A stretch of DNA of 64,000 nt from Amnibacterium flavum (GTDB taxonomy: Bacteria > Actinomycetota > Actinomycetes > Actinomycetales > Microbacteriaceae). The stretch lies in assembly GCF_003097495.1 (NCBI RefSeq), contig NZ_QEOP01000001.1, forward strand, positions 248,001 through 312,000. Direction: 5' to 3'. The position numbers and the translations under genes were made by a program. A model generated the notes under the pieces. It saw only the letters and a list, made by a program, of their open reading frames with translations, searched no databases and was not told the DNA's origin. This document shows, one piece after another, positions 49,755 to 58,308 of this stretch; within the stretch, counting starts at the first letter, position 1; each line of letters opens with the position of its first letter.

Positions 49755-50630
49755 TCAGCCGAAGTACGCGGTGTCGTTGTCGATGAGTCTGACCCCGCCC
49801 ACCTCGGCGGCGATGACGATCAGCGCCGCTCCCTTGAACGAGTCGTCGGCGGGCTGGAACGTGGCCGGGTCGATGATCGAGAGATGGTCGAGACGGACCA
49901 GGTCCTCCCCCATCAGGGCGGACTGCGCCGCGGCGATCGAGGCGTCGATCCCACCATCGGCGGCCGATACCGCCGCGTCGAGGGCCTGGTGCAGCACGCG
50001 GGCCGCACGGCGTTCGCGGGCATCGAGTCGCCTGTTGCGGCTGGAGAGCGCGAGCCCGTCGTCCTCGCGGACCGTCTCGACGATCTCGATCGTCGTCGGG
50101 AAGTCGAGCTCGCGGACCATCCGGGTGACGAGGAACGCCTGCTGGGCGTCTTTCTGACCGAACACGGCGATGTCGGGTCCGACGATGTGCAGCAGCTTGG
50201 TGACGACGGTCAGCACACCGTCGAAATGCCCACGTCGGCTGCGGCCCTCGAGTCGCTGGGCGACGTCGCCGCCGGTCACCCGGGTGGCGCTGCTGCCCTG
50301 CGGGTACATCTCGTCGGCCGATGGCGCGAACACCACCGCGACCCCCTTGCCGGTCAGCATCTCGACATCGCTGTCCAGAGTCCGCGGGTAGGCCTCGAGG
50401 TCGGCCTGCTCGCCGAACTGCAGAGGGTTCACGAAGATCGACACCACGACGATGTCGGCGACTTCGCTCGCGCGCTCGACGAGCGCCAGGTGGCCGGCGT
50501 GCAGCGCTCCCATGGTGGGGACGAGCGCGACTCGGGGATGCGGTATCCCGGCTGCGACGGCATCGGCGCGCAGCGCGCGAACCCGCTCGCGCACACCCGC
50601 GATGGTGTGCTCGACGATCGGCTGGCTCAC
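49755..50630 (-). CDS. panC: Pantoate-beta-alanine ligase
   Basis: A 291-residue pantothenate synthetase that joins pantoate and beta-alanine with ATP. PTMGALHAGHLALV holds the HIGH-type nucleotide motif, NPLQFGEQADLEAYPR, FGQKDAQQAFLVTRMV and SSRNRRL (KMSKS-type loop) complete the family. It starts with a GTG overlapping the DUF2520 gene stop, the usual actinobacterial order. It ends the run of genes from folE. Confidence 0.96.
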   Translation of the reverse strand: MSQPIVEHTIAGVRERVRALRADAVAAGIPHPRVALVPTMGALHAGHLALVERASEVADIVVVSIFVNPLQFGEQADLEAYPRTLDSDVEMLTGKGVAVVFAPSADEMYPQGSSATRVTGGDVAQRLEGRSRRGHFDGVLTVVTKLLHIVGPDIAVFGQKDAQQAFLVTRMVRELDFPTTIEIVETVREDDGLALSSRNRRLDARERRAARVLHQALDAAVSAADGGIDASIAAAQSALMGEDLVRLDHLSIIDPATFQPADDSFKGAALIVIAAEVGGVRLIDNDTAYFG

Positions 50631-51373
50631 CGGTCCTCCTGCTCTTCCAGGCCGACATCACGCAGAGCAGCCAGGTCGATGCTATCCGGCTGAGCTCGAG
50701 CCAACGTGTTCTCGAGGCTCGAGCGGGCGAGGGCACCCAGTACCCGGCCGGGGTTCTCGACCCCGATGCCGTCGAGCAGCCCGACGGCCTGTTCGATGAT
50801 GGCGCTGGAGAATGTCGAGACGGTTGCGATCGCCTCGGCGTACGCGGCGCGATCCGCCTCCTCGATGAGGACGGGCTCGCCGCCCATCTCGACCACGAGC
50901 GCCTGACCGATCGGCTGGACCGGAGCGGGCGCCGTGACGGCGAACCAGGCGTCGGGCAGCCGGCCCAGGTCGATGCTCGTTCCGGTGAAGACCATCGCCG
51001 GATGGATCGCGATCGGGATCACTCCCTGAGCGGTCGCGGCCCGGAGCACCCCGGTGCCGAACTTCGCCGACGTGTGGACGACGAGCTGACCGGGCTGCCA
51101 GGCCCCGATCGCCGCCAGGCCGTCGATGAGGCCGGGGAGCTCGTCGTCGGGTACGGCGAGGAGGACGAGTTCGCTGCGCTCGACGATCTCGGGAACAGTC
51201 AAGACGGGGACATCCGACAGCATCGCCGCCGCACGTTCGCGGCTCGACTCGGAGACGGCGGAGATGCCGACGAGCGCGTGCCCCGCGCCGGCGAGTGCGG
51301 CGCCGAGGACGGGACCGACACGGCCCGCCCCGATGATCCCGACACCGAGACGACCCGACCTGTTGGCGCTCAT
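50627..51373 (-). CDS. Rossmann-like/DUF2520 protein
   Basis: A 248-residue protein with an N-terminal Rossmann domain (VGIIGAGRVGPVLGAALAGAG; LLAVPDDELPGLIDGLA) and a C-terminal helical DUF2520 domain (HPAMVFTGT, EEADRAAYAEAIATVSTF). The fold is that of 6-phosphogluconate-type dehydrogenases and the gene is conserved next to panC in actinobacteria; a ketopantoate reductase-like role has been proposed for such proteins but is unproven. Its ATG overlaps the PH-domain gene stop. Confidence 0.88.
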   Translation of the reverse strand: MSANRSGRLGVGIIGAGRVGPVLGAALAGAGHALVGISAVSESSRERAAAMLSDVPVLTVPEIVERSELVLLAVPDDELPGLIDGLAAIGAWQPGQLVVHTSAKFGTGVLRAATAQGVIPIAIHPAMVFTGTSIDLGRLPDAWFAVTAPAPVQPIGQALVVEMGGEPVLIEEADRAAYAEAIATVSTFSSAIIEQAVGLLDGIGVENPGRVLGALARSSLENTLARAQPDSIDLAALRDVGLEEQEDR

Positions 51374-52989
51374 CGCTCCACCTCTCCCACCGAGGGCGGT
51401 CCCTCGACCTCGACGACCCGTGCGGTCGCCGTTCCACCGTCGGACTGGTCGACGCGCCGGTTCCACCGATGCGTCCGGTCGTCACGTCCTTCGCGCTCGG
51501 CCCCCGCGACGACATCGAGGAACAGCCGGCGAGCCACCTCGGCGTCGATGGCCCCGAGTCGGGCGTAGATGGGCCCGCTGACGATGTGGGTGTAGATCTC
51601 GGCGAGCCGCAGCGCCCGGTAGATCGGGCCCTGCGCGAGAGCCACGCTCTGCATGCGGGCCAGCGGAACGACGGTGACGGATCTCCAGATCCGCCCCTTC
51701 CGCATGAGGAACAGATCGCTCCAGAGAGCGAAACCGGTGCGGCGCCAGGACAGCGGCCGCAGCCAGCGCGCACGACGCGGGGCCGAGGTGAAGGCCTCGT
51801 CGTCGGCGCCGGTGCCGAGCAGGCCGTCGTCGACGATGAGCGCGATCTGCTCGTCGGCGTGCCCGGGCAGCAGGAGGCCGAGGACGCGGGCCACGTCCTG
51901 CCGATCACCGACGGGCAGCACCGTCGGATTGCTCGTCGACCCGCCCGACTGCCCGGCGTTCGACCCTGCGCGGGTGATCTGGATCTGCCACCAGCCCGGG
52001 AGGCGCCACAGGATCGGCTGCGAAACGTGGATGGCGTGGATCCGCCCCGGCGGGAGGGTCTCGTTGCTCGTGCTGAGCAGACCGTACCCGATCCGCACGC
52101 CGTTCGGCGTCGCCGCGATGCTGTAGCGCAGCGACCTCGAGAAGCGGTTGACGATGAATCCGGCGAGACCGATGAGGCTGGGGATGACGCCGAGCAGCAG
52201 GTACCAGGTGTCGGTGGCGAACATTACCGGGATTCCCACGACGAGCAGCAGGATGAGGATGATCGTCGAGTCGCGGAGCAGCATCGAGCCGATCAGCCGG
52301 GGAAGCGGCAACCGGACAACGGACTCCGCCGCGGCTTCGCGCGGATCCAGCTCGGGGGCCAGCAGTTCGTCGATGCGCTGGCCGATGACTCCCGTGGTTC
52401 GCGCGCGGGCGTCGGCCACCCGCTCCTCGCGCTGCACGCCCGAGGCGAGGGACAGGACGTCGCGGCGCAGCTGGTCGGCCGCAGAGGAACTCAGATAGTC
52501 GAGCTTCACCTCGGCGTCGTTGCCGGCGACGGAGATCTGCAGCCGGGCCGCACCGAAGATCCGGGCGATGAACGGCCTCACGATGTTGATGCCCTGGATG
52601 CGGTCGAGGCGAGCCTTGCGGAACGTGCGGAACACGATGCCCGAGCGGACCTCGACCACCTCGTCGGTCACGCGGAACTCGTGGAACCGCCAGGAGAGGT
52701 AGAAGCCGAGCACGGCGAGCAGGATCACACCGAGCACGATGAGCAGCCCGGGGATCAGCCAGCCGCGTTCGATGAGCAGGTCGATCGGGTCGGCCTCGTC
52801 CTGCTGGATGACGAACTCGATGACACGATCCCGCAGGTTGGCGACTAGGAGGCCGGCGATGGCGATGAGTGCGATACCGCCGCGCAGCAGCGGCGTCGCC
52901 GGGTGCAGGCGGTGCCACTCCCCATCGGCGAGCGCACTCGGCGCGGCGGCAGTCGCGGGCGGTGCCGGAGGGCCGACCTCGTCGGTCAC
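51370..52989 (-). CDS. PH-domain membrane protein (YdbT type)
   Basis: A 539-residue membrane protein with bacterial pleckstrin-homology (DUF304) repeats. Helical pairs (GIALIAIAGLLVANL; LLIVLGVILLAVLGFYLSW) precede PH units such as YLSWRFHEFRVTDEVVEVRSGIVFRTFRKARLDRIQGINIVRPFIARIFG; later units are YSIAATPNGVRIGYGLLSTSNETLPPGRIHAIHVSQPILWRLPGWW and the last near RSVTVVPLARMQSVAL. It pairs with the YdbS-type protein just upstream. A GTG start overlaps that gene. The family is linked to envelope or stress functions; the exact role is unknown. Confidence 0.88.
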   Translation of the reverse strand: MTDEVGPPAPPATAAAPSALADGEWHRLHPATPLLRGGIALIAIAGLLVANLRDRVIEFVIQQDEADPIDLLIERGWLIPGLLIVLGVILLAVLGFYLSWRFHEFRVTDEVVEVRSGIVFRTFRKARLDRIQGINIVRPFIARIFGAARLQISVAGNDAEVKLDYLSSSAADQLRRDVLSLASGVQREERVADARARTTGVIGQRIDELLAPELDPREAAAESVVRLPLPRLIGSMLLRDSTIILILLLVVGIPVMFATDTWYLLLGVIPSLIGLAGFIVNRFSRSLRYSIAATPNGVRIGYGLLSTSNETLPPGRIHAIHVSQPILWRLPGWWQIQITRAGSNAGQSGGSTSNPTVLPVGDRQDVARVLGLLLPGHADEQIALIVDDGLLGTGADDEAFTSAPRRARWLRPLSWRRTGFALWSDLFLMRKGRIWRSVTVVPLARMQSVALAQGPIYRALRLAEIYTHIVSGPIYARLGAIDAEVARRLFLDVVAGAEREGRDDRTHRWNRRVDQSDGGTATARVVEVEGPPSVGEVER

Positions 52990-53468
52990 AGACCCACCCG
53001 GCGCGACTCCGCGAGCTCGACGAGGTGATCGCGCAGCTCGGTCGCCGCGTCCTCGGTCAGGCCGGGGATCGACACCCCTGTTGTCGCGGCAGCGGTCACG
53101 AGCTTGAGGTCGGAGAGACCCATCAGTCGGGCGAGCGGCCCGCGGTTGACGTCGACGAGCTGCATCCGCCCGTAGGGCACTGCCACGAAGCGCTGGAAGA
53201 GCAGACCGCGTCGGAAGAGCAGATCGTCCTCGCGCAGCTGGTAGCCGTAGGCGCGGACCCGGCGGGGCACGAAAGCCGCCATCACCAGCGACGAGGCGGC
53301 GATCGCCGCTGCCACGAGCGCGACCCAGCCGGCGCCGAGGTTGAATGCGACGATCGCGACGGCGAGGGTGACCACGATCGAGATGACGGACCCGAGCAGC
53401 TCGACGCCGATCTGCTTGGGCGAAACCCTGCGCCACTCTGCGTCGGAGGGTTCGAGACGAGGAGGCAT
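52986..53468 (-). CDS. PH-domain membrane protein (YdbS type)
   Basis: A 160-residue protein with two N-terminal helices (GSVISIVVTLAVAIVAFNLG, WVALVAAAIAASSLVMAAF) and one PH domain (YGYQLREDDLLFRRGLLFQRFVAVPYGRMQLVDVNRGPLARLMGLSDLKLVTAA). It forms a pair with the YdbT-type protein that it overlaps by 4 bases. Four bases separate it from DUF3180. Function unknown. Confidence 0.88.
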   Translation of the reverse strand: MPPRLEPSDAEWRRVSPKQIGVELLGSVISIVVTLAVAIVAFNLGAGWVALVAAAIAASSLVMAAFVPRRVRAYGYQLREDDLLFRRGLLFQRFVAVPYGRMQLVDVNRGPLARLMGLSDLKLVTAAATTGVSIPGLTEDAATELRDHLVELAESRRVGL

Positions 53469-53472
53469 CCTC

Positions 53473-53946
53473 CTATTGTCCCTGCTGCTCGAAGGCTGTC
53501 TCGTCGGGGTCGGACGGGGGGATCTTGCACCACTGCTCGACGATGATGCCCGCGATGATCGCGAAGGCGGCCGCGGCGACGGAGAGCACGGCCTGGACGA
53601 TGTCGTTGCCGGAGGCGATGACCGGCCTGCCGACGAGATGGATCAGTGCTCCGAGCGCCGCCCCGCCGAGGAGCGCGCCGACGAGGATCGACGCCTTCGC
53701 GAGCAGGACGACGCGCATCGCGCGGAACGGGTCGAGCCGCTGCAGGCGGGTGCCCCGGAGGGTCTGGCGGATCGGCCAGCCGAGCGCCAGTTCGATCGCC
53801 CCGATGGCCGCCAGCGACAGCGCCAGGCTGTAGGGCGGGATGAAACTGGCCTGCCCGGCCGCGACGAGGCCGACCTCGAGCAGGTAGGCGAGCACGGCGC
53901 CGGCACCGGCGAGAACGAGCGGGAAGCCGGGAGTGGTCGTCTTCAT
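53473..53946 (-). CDS. DUF3180 membrane protein
   Basis: A 157-residue protein with four helices (PLVLAGAGAVLAYLLEVGLVA; YSLALSLAAIGAIELALGW; VLLAKASILVGALLGGAALGALIHLV; VLSVAAAAFAIIAGIIVEQWC) and the ending CKIPPSDPDET typical of DUF3180. The gene regularly lies downstream of folK in actinobacteria. Function unknown. Its ATG overlaps the folB/folK stop. Confidence 0.9.
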   Translation of the reverse strand: MKTTTPGFPLVLAGAGAVLAYLLEVGLVAAGQASFIPPYSLALSLAAIGAIELALGWPIRQTLRGTRLQRLDPFRAMRVVLLAKASILVGALLGGAALGALIHLVGRPVIASGNDIVQAVLSVAAAAFAIIAGIIVEQWCKIPPSDPDETAFEQQGQ

Positions 53947-54794
53947 TCGGTCACCACCGTCACCTGATCGGAGAGGCGGGAGGCGATCCCATCGACTCGT
54001 CCGAGGCCCGGGAGCTCGGCGTCCGGGTCGACCGCGAGCCACGGAACGAGTACGAATGCGCGTTCGGCCGCCCCGGGATGCGGCAGCGTGAGCCGGGCGT
54101 CGTCGGAGCGTTCGGCGTCGTAGCTGACGATGTCGAGGTCGATGGTCCTGTCCCCCCAGCGTTCGGTGCGCTGCCGCCCCAGCCGCTCTTCGACGGTCTG
54201 CAGCCGTTCGAGGAGCGCGAGGGGCGCGAGCGAGGTGCGGGCCAGGGCGACCTGATTGAGGTAGGCGGGTCGCCCGTCGTCGAGTCCGTGGGGTGTGAGG
54301 GCCACGCTCTCGACGATCGGGGAGCGGCGCACGACGACGATTCCCGGGATCGAGGCGACGGCGTCGAGCGCCTGACCGAGGTACGCGACCCGGTCGCCGA
54401 GATTGCTGCCGAGCGCGAGGACGACACGGTGCTCGGCTGTGCGGTCGAGCGTCACGCTCACGTCGGCGAAGGGGACGGTGATCGGCGCGGACGGCTTGTG
54501 CACCGTCACGTGCACCCGGTCGACGAGCTCGTAGCCGAGCGCGACCGATGCGATGCGCTCGGCGAGGGTCTCGATGAGGGCCACCGGCTCCCCCGCGATC
54601 ACCGCGCTCACCTTCTCGGCCAGCTCGCCGTAGTGCACCGTGTCCACGACATCGTCGGTGAGGGCAGCCCGCTCGAGCGACAGCTCGAGCGTGAGGTCGG
54701 CGATGAACTCCTGGCCCTGCTCCCGTTCGTGCGCGTAGACCCCGTGCCGACCGAACGCTCTGAGGCCGGTGAGGGTGATGCGGTCGGCGCTCAT
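53943..54794 (-). CDS. folBK: Bifunctional dihydroneopterin aldolase / HPPK (FolB-FolK fusion)
   Basis: A 283-residue fusion of two consecutive folate steps. The first 120 residues are FolB: ITLTGLRAFGRHGVYAHEREQGQEF, TVHYGELAEKV, LIETLAERIA, VHKPSAPI. The rest is FolK: VVLALGSNLGDRVAYLGQAL, GRPAYLNQVALART, RWGDRTIDLDIVSYD and LPHPGAAERAFVLVPW. The product enzyme makes 6-hydroxymethyl-dihydropterin diphosphate for FolP. The fusion is common in Microbacteriaceae. It overlaps folP and DUF3180. Confidence 0.95.
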   Translation of the reverse strand: MSADRITLTGLRAFGRHGVYAHEREQGQEFIADLTLELSLERAALTDDVVDTVHYGELAEKVSAVIAGEPVALIETLAERIASVALGYELVDRVHVTVHKPSAPITVPFADVSVTLDRTAEHRVVLALGSNLGDRVAYLGQALDAVASIPGIVVVRRSPIVESVALTPHGLDDGRPAYLNQVALARTSLAPLALLERLQTVEERLGRQRTERWGDRTIDLDIVSYDAERSDDARLTLPHPGAAERAFVLVPWLAVDPDAELPGLGRVDGIASRLSDQVTVVTE

Positions 54795-55615
54795 GAGGCG
54801 GCCCCCGCATTCCAGGCATCGGTGACGTCGAGGGCGACCGCCGTCGAGGCGACGTCGTGGACGCGCACACCCCAGGCGCCGGCACGAGCGGCGAGGGCGC
54901 TCACGACCGCGGACGGGAGGTCGCGCGGATCGGAGCCTTCGCGAGCGGCCGCCTCGACTCGGGGCAGCTCCCGGAGGAATCGTTTGCGCGAGGCCCCGAC
55001 CAGGACGGGGTAGCCGAGCGCAATGACCTCGTCGAGTCGAGCGAGGACCTGCCAGTTGTGCCCGGCATCCTTGGCGAAGCCCAGCCCGGGGTCGAGGATC
55101 AGCTGCTCCTCGCGGACACCCTGTGCGGTCAAGGCGGCGACTCTCTGCACCAGTTCGTCTCCGACCTCTCGAGCCACATCGCCATACTGGGCCAGCGCGG
55201 CCATCCCGTCGCTGTGGCCACGCCAGTGCATGGCGACGTAGCGGGTGCCGGTCTCGGCGATCACCGCGGCCATCCCCGGATCGGCGAGGCCGCCCGAGAC
55301 GTCGTTCACCACGAGAGCACCCGCCCGGACCGCCGCACGGGCGGTGTCGGCGTTCATGGTGTCCACGCTCACCGCGATGCCGTCACGTGCCAGGGCCGTG
55401 ACGATCGGGATGACGCGCTCGCGCTCGACCTCGGGAGCCACGCGCGCGGCGCCGGGTCTCGTCGACTCGCCGCCGACGTCGATGACGTCGGCGCCCTCGC
55501 TCACCATCACACGTGCATGCTGCAGGGCGGCCTCGGGGTCGGTGAAACGTCCGCCGTCGCTGAAGGAATCGGGGGTGACGTTGAGGATCCCGAAGATCTG
55601 GGCCCGCGGGGTCAT
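54791..55615 (-). CDS. folP: Dihydropteroate synthase
   Basis: A 274-residue DHPS, sulfonamide target. It has FGILNVTPDSFSDGGRF, DVIDVGGESTRPGAA, VVNDVSGGLAD, LILDPGLGFAKD, LVGASRKRFL and the C-terminal GVRVHDV. It joins the pterin diphosphate to p-aminobenzoate. ATG 55615 overlaps the folE stop; longer upstream frames are not conserved. Neither sulfonamide-loop region (SFSDGGRF or ASRKRFL) looks altered. Confidence 0.95.
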   Translation of the reverse strand: MTPRAQIFGILNVTPDSFSDGGRFTDPEAALQHARVMVSEGADVIDVGGESTRPGAARVAPEVERERVIPIVTALARDGIAVSVDTMNADTARAAVRAGALVVNDVSGGLADPGMAAVIAETGTRYVAMHWRGHSDGMAALAQYGDVAREVGDELVQRVAALTAQGVREEQLILDPGLGFAKDAGHNWQVLARLDEVIALGYPVLVGASRKRFLRELPRVEAAAREGSDPRDLPSAVVSALAARAGAWGVRVHDVASTAVALDVTDAWNAGAAS

Positions 55616-56166
55616 CCGGCGGCCTCGCTCGACCCGGTGAGGAGGGGCAGCACGTCTCGACGTCCTTCGCCCGACGAGTACTCCCCCCGACCCGCGATCG
55701 TCACCACGCTCGCACCCCGGGTGCGGGAACCGCGAGCCCAGAGGCACGCGTGCGACGCCGTCACGATCACCAGCGCCCCGTCGGCGTCGAGACCGCGGTG
55801 GATCGCGTCCGCGATCTCCTCGGTCAGCCGCTCCTGGATCTGGGGTCGCGACGCGACCGCATCGACGACCCGCGCCAGACGGCCGAGTCCGGTCACACGA
55901 GCGCGAGGAAGGTAGGCCAGCGAGACGGTGCCCTCGAAGGGGAGCAGATGGTGCTCGCAGGTCGAGCGGAAGGGGATGTCGCGCAGGATGACGGGTTCGG
56001 CGCCGACCGTGAGATCGAGCACATCCGACGCCTCATCGAGGTATGCCGCGGCGTCGACGCCCACGCCCGAGAAGAGCTCGGCGTAGGCGGCGGCGACGTG
56101 GTCCGGGGTCTCCCTCAGCCCGTCGCGGGTCGAGTCCTCGCCGATGGCGGCGAGGAGTTCACCCAC
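55612..56166 (-). CDS. folE: GTP cyclohydrolase I
   Basis: A GCH1 of 184 residues from GTG 56166. Zinc ligands are in STCEHHLLPFEG (Cys, His) and ASHACLW (His, Cys); RVTGLGRLARVVDA, RPQIQERLTEEIA and IAGRGEYSSGEGR are family strands. It converts GTP to dihydroneopterin triphosphate. The upstream frame continues without a stop as IDADRIRRA, which resembles the conserved N-terminal helix, but it has no ATG, GTG or TTG; an ATC at 56193 has a good ribosome site (AGGTGG). The true start is therefore uncertain. Confidence 0.93.
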   Translation of the reverse strand: MGELLAAIGEDSTRDGLRETPDHVAAAYAELFSGVGVDAAAYLDEASDVLDLTVGAEPVILRDIPFRSTCEHHLLPFEGTVSLAYLPRARVTGLGRLARVVDAVASRPQIQERLTEEIADAIHRGLDADGALVIVTASHACLWARGSRTRGASVVTIAGRGEYSSGEGRRDVLPLLTGSSEAAG

Positions 56167-56204
56167 GGCGCGACGTATGCGGTCCGCGTCGATCGCGCAC
56201 CCAC

Positions 56205-58214
56205 CTAGGCCGTGGCGGGACGAGGCTTCACGCGAGGAGCGCGAGCGCGTCCGCGCTCACCGGGAGTCGAGTCCACACCGCCGTCGACGGCGCCCGCATC
56301 GATCGGCGCCTTCGTCTTCGGCATGGAGACGGCGGGCAGGTCGGGAAGCGGCCTCTTGTCGCTCGAGAGCCACAGCGGACGCTCGGGCAGGTGCTTGATG
56401 TCGCGGAAGATCTCGGCGAGCTGGCCCTGATCGAGGGTCTCCTGCTCGAGGAGGGCCGTCGCCAGGCGGTCGAGGATGTCGCGGTTGTCGTTCAGCACCT
56501 TGTACGCCTCGTCGTGCGCGTTCTCGATGAGACGGCGGACCTCCTCATCGACCTGCTGGGCGAGCTCCTCGGAGTAGTCGCGCTGGTGACCCATGTCGCG
56601 GCCGAGGAACATCTCACCCGATGAGGCGCCGAGCTTGACCGACCCGATGCGCGAGCTCATTCCGAACTCGGTGATCATCTTGCGCGCCGTGCCCGTCGCC
56701 TTCTCGATGTCGTTCGAGGCGCCGGAGGTGGGGTCGTGGAAGACGACCTCCTCGGCGACGCGGCCGCCCATCGCGTAGGCCAGCTGGTCGAGCAGTTCGT
56801 TGCGGGTCACCGAGTAGCGGTCCTCGAGGGGCAGCACCATCGTGTAGCCGAGTGCGCGCCCGCGGGGCAGGATCGTGATCTTGGTGACCGGGTCGGTGTG
56901 GTTCATGGCCGCGGCGACGAGGGCGTGGCCACCCTCGTGGTACGCCGTGATCAGCTTCTCCTGGTCGCGCATGACGCGGGTGCGACGCTGGGGACCTGCC
57001 ATCACGCGGTCGACCGCCTCGTCGAGGGCTCGGTTGTCGATCAGCTGCGCGTTGGAGCGCGCTGTCAGCAGCGCGGCCTCGTTCAGCACGTTGGCGAGAT
57101 CGGCACCCGTGAAGCCCGGGGTCTTGCGGGCGAGGACCTCGAGGTCGACGCCGGCGGCCATGGGCTTGCCCTTCGAGTGCACCTCGAGGATCTTCTGACG
57201 GCCCTTGAGGTCGGGGGCGTCGACGCCGATCTGACGGTCGAAGCGTCCCGGACGTAGCAGAGCAGGGTCGAGGATGTCGGGGCGGTTCGTCGCCGCGATG
57301 AGGATGACGTTGGTCTTGACGTCGAAGCCGTCCATCTCGACCAGCAGCTGGTTGAGGGTCTGCTCGCGCTCGTCGTGCCCGCCGCCCATGCCGGCACCGC
57401 GGTGGCGGCCGACGGCGTCGATCTCGTCGACGAAGATGATGGCCGGCGAGTTCTGCTTGGCCTGCTCGAAGAGGTCGCGGACTCGGCTTGCACCGACACC
57501 GACGAACATCTCGACGAAGTCCGATCCGGAGATCGAGTAGAAGGGGACTCCCGCTTCACCCGCGACGGCGCGTGCGAGCAGGGTCTTGCCGGTTCCTGGA
57601 GGGCCGTAGAGGAGGACGCCCTTGGGGATGCGCGCGCCGACGGCCTGGAACTTTGCGGGCTCCTTGAGGAACTCCTTGATCTCGTGCAGCTCCTCGATGG
57701 CCTCCTCGGCGCCGGCGACGTCGTCGAAGGTGACCTTGGGGGTCTCCTTCGACACGAGCTTGGCGCGCGACTTGCCGAACTGCATGACCTTGTTGCCGCC
57801 GCCCTGCATGCCCGAGAGCATCAGCCAGATGAACACACCGATCAGGATGATCGGGAGCAGCACGCTGATGGCGGAGAGGAACCAGCTGGGCTGGGGGACC
57901 TCGTCGTCGAAGCCGTCTGAGGGGTTGGAGGCGTCGACCGCGGCGACCACATCCGCACCGCGGGGGGTGACGTAGTAGAACTGCACCTGCTTGCCGAGCG
58001 TGTCGTCCTCTTTCGCGAGGACCACATCGACCCGGTTCTCGCCGTCGACGATCTTGACCGACTGCACGTTGTTGCCCTTGAGCAGGTCGAGGCCCTGCTC
58101 AGTGGTGACCTGCCGGAAGCCGGAGCCGGTCAGAAGACTCGACCCGACCCACACGACGATGACCGCGATCACGATGTAGAGGATCGGGCCGCGGAAGATG
58201 CGCTTGAGGTTCAT
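56205..58214 (-). CDS. ftsH: ATP-dependent zinc metalloprotease FtsH
   Basis: A 669-residue membrane AAA+ protease. Two N-terminal helices (about 11-28 and 111-132) flank an extracytoplasmic loop. The AAA core has GPPGTGKT (204-211), [15 protein letters not shown] and the second region of homology; the zinc site is HEGGH with a downstream Glu/Asp. A long basic Pro-rich C terminus follows ([14 protein letters not shown]). It degrades membrane and short-lived proteins. It starts the folate transcript and lies downstream of the GH65 gene on the same strand, separated by a terminator. Confidence 0.97.
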   Translation of the reverse strand: MNLKRIFRGPILYIVIAVIVVWVGSSLLTGSGFRQVTTEQGLDLLKGNNVQSVKIVDGENRVDVVLAKEDDTLGKQVQFYYVTPRGADVVAAVDASNPSDGFDDEVPQPSWFLSAISVLLPIILIGVFIWLMLSGMQGGGNKVMQFGKSRAKLVSKETPKVTFDDVAGAEEAIEELHEIKEFLKEPAKFQAVGARIPKGVLLYGPPGTGKTLLARAVAGEAGVPFYSISGSDFVEMFVGVGASRVRDLFEQAKQNSPAIIFVDEIDAVGRHRGAGMGGGHDEREQTLNQLLVEMDGFDVKTNVILIAATNRPDILDPALLRPGRFDRQIGVDAPDLKGRQKILEVHSKGKPMAAGVDLEVLARKTPGFTGADLANVLNEAALLTARSNAQLIDNRALDEAVDRVMAGPQRRTRVMRDQEKLITAYHEGGHALVAAAMNHTDPVTKITILPRGRALGYTMVLPLEDRYSVTRNELLDQLAYAMGGRVAEEVVFHDPTSGASNDIEKATGTARKMITEFGMSSRIGSVKLGASSGEMFLGRDMGHQRDYSEELAQQVDEEVRRLIENAHDEAYKVLNDNRDILDRLATALLEQETLDQGQLAEIFRDIKHLPERPLWLSSDKRPLPDLPAVSMPKTKAPIDAGAVDGGVDSTPGERGRARAPRVKPRPATA

Positions 58215-58267
58215 GGTGGACTAAGGGTACCGGCACGAAACAGTGCACCAGACAGCTGTTTGCCCAG

Positions 58268-58294
58268 GGCGAAACAAGAGAACCCAGGGGGTTC
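58268..58294 (-). terminator. Terminator of the GH65 gene
   Basis: On the minus strand GAACCC-CCT-GGGTTC is followed by TCTTGTTT. A 6-bp stem, 3-nt loop and T-rich tail lie 15-40 bp after the GH65 stop. Confidence 0.6.
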
Positions 58295-58308
58295 GCTGTA
58301 CGCGCCGG

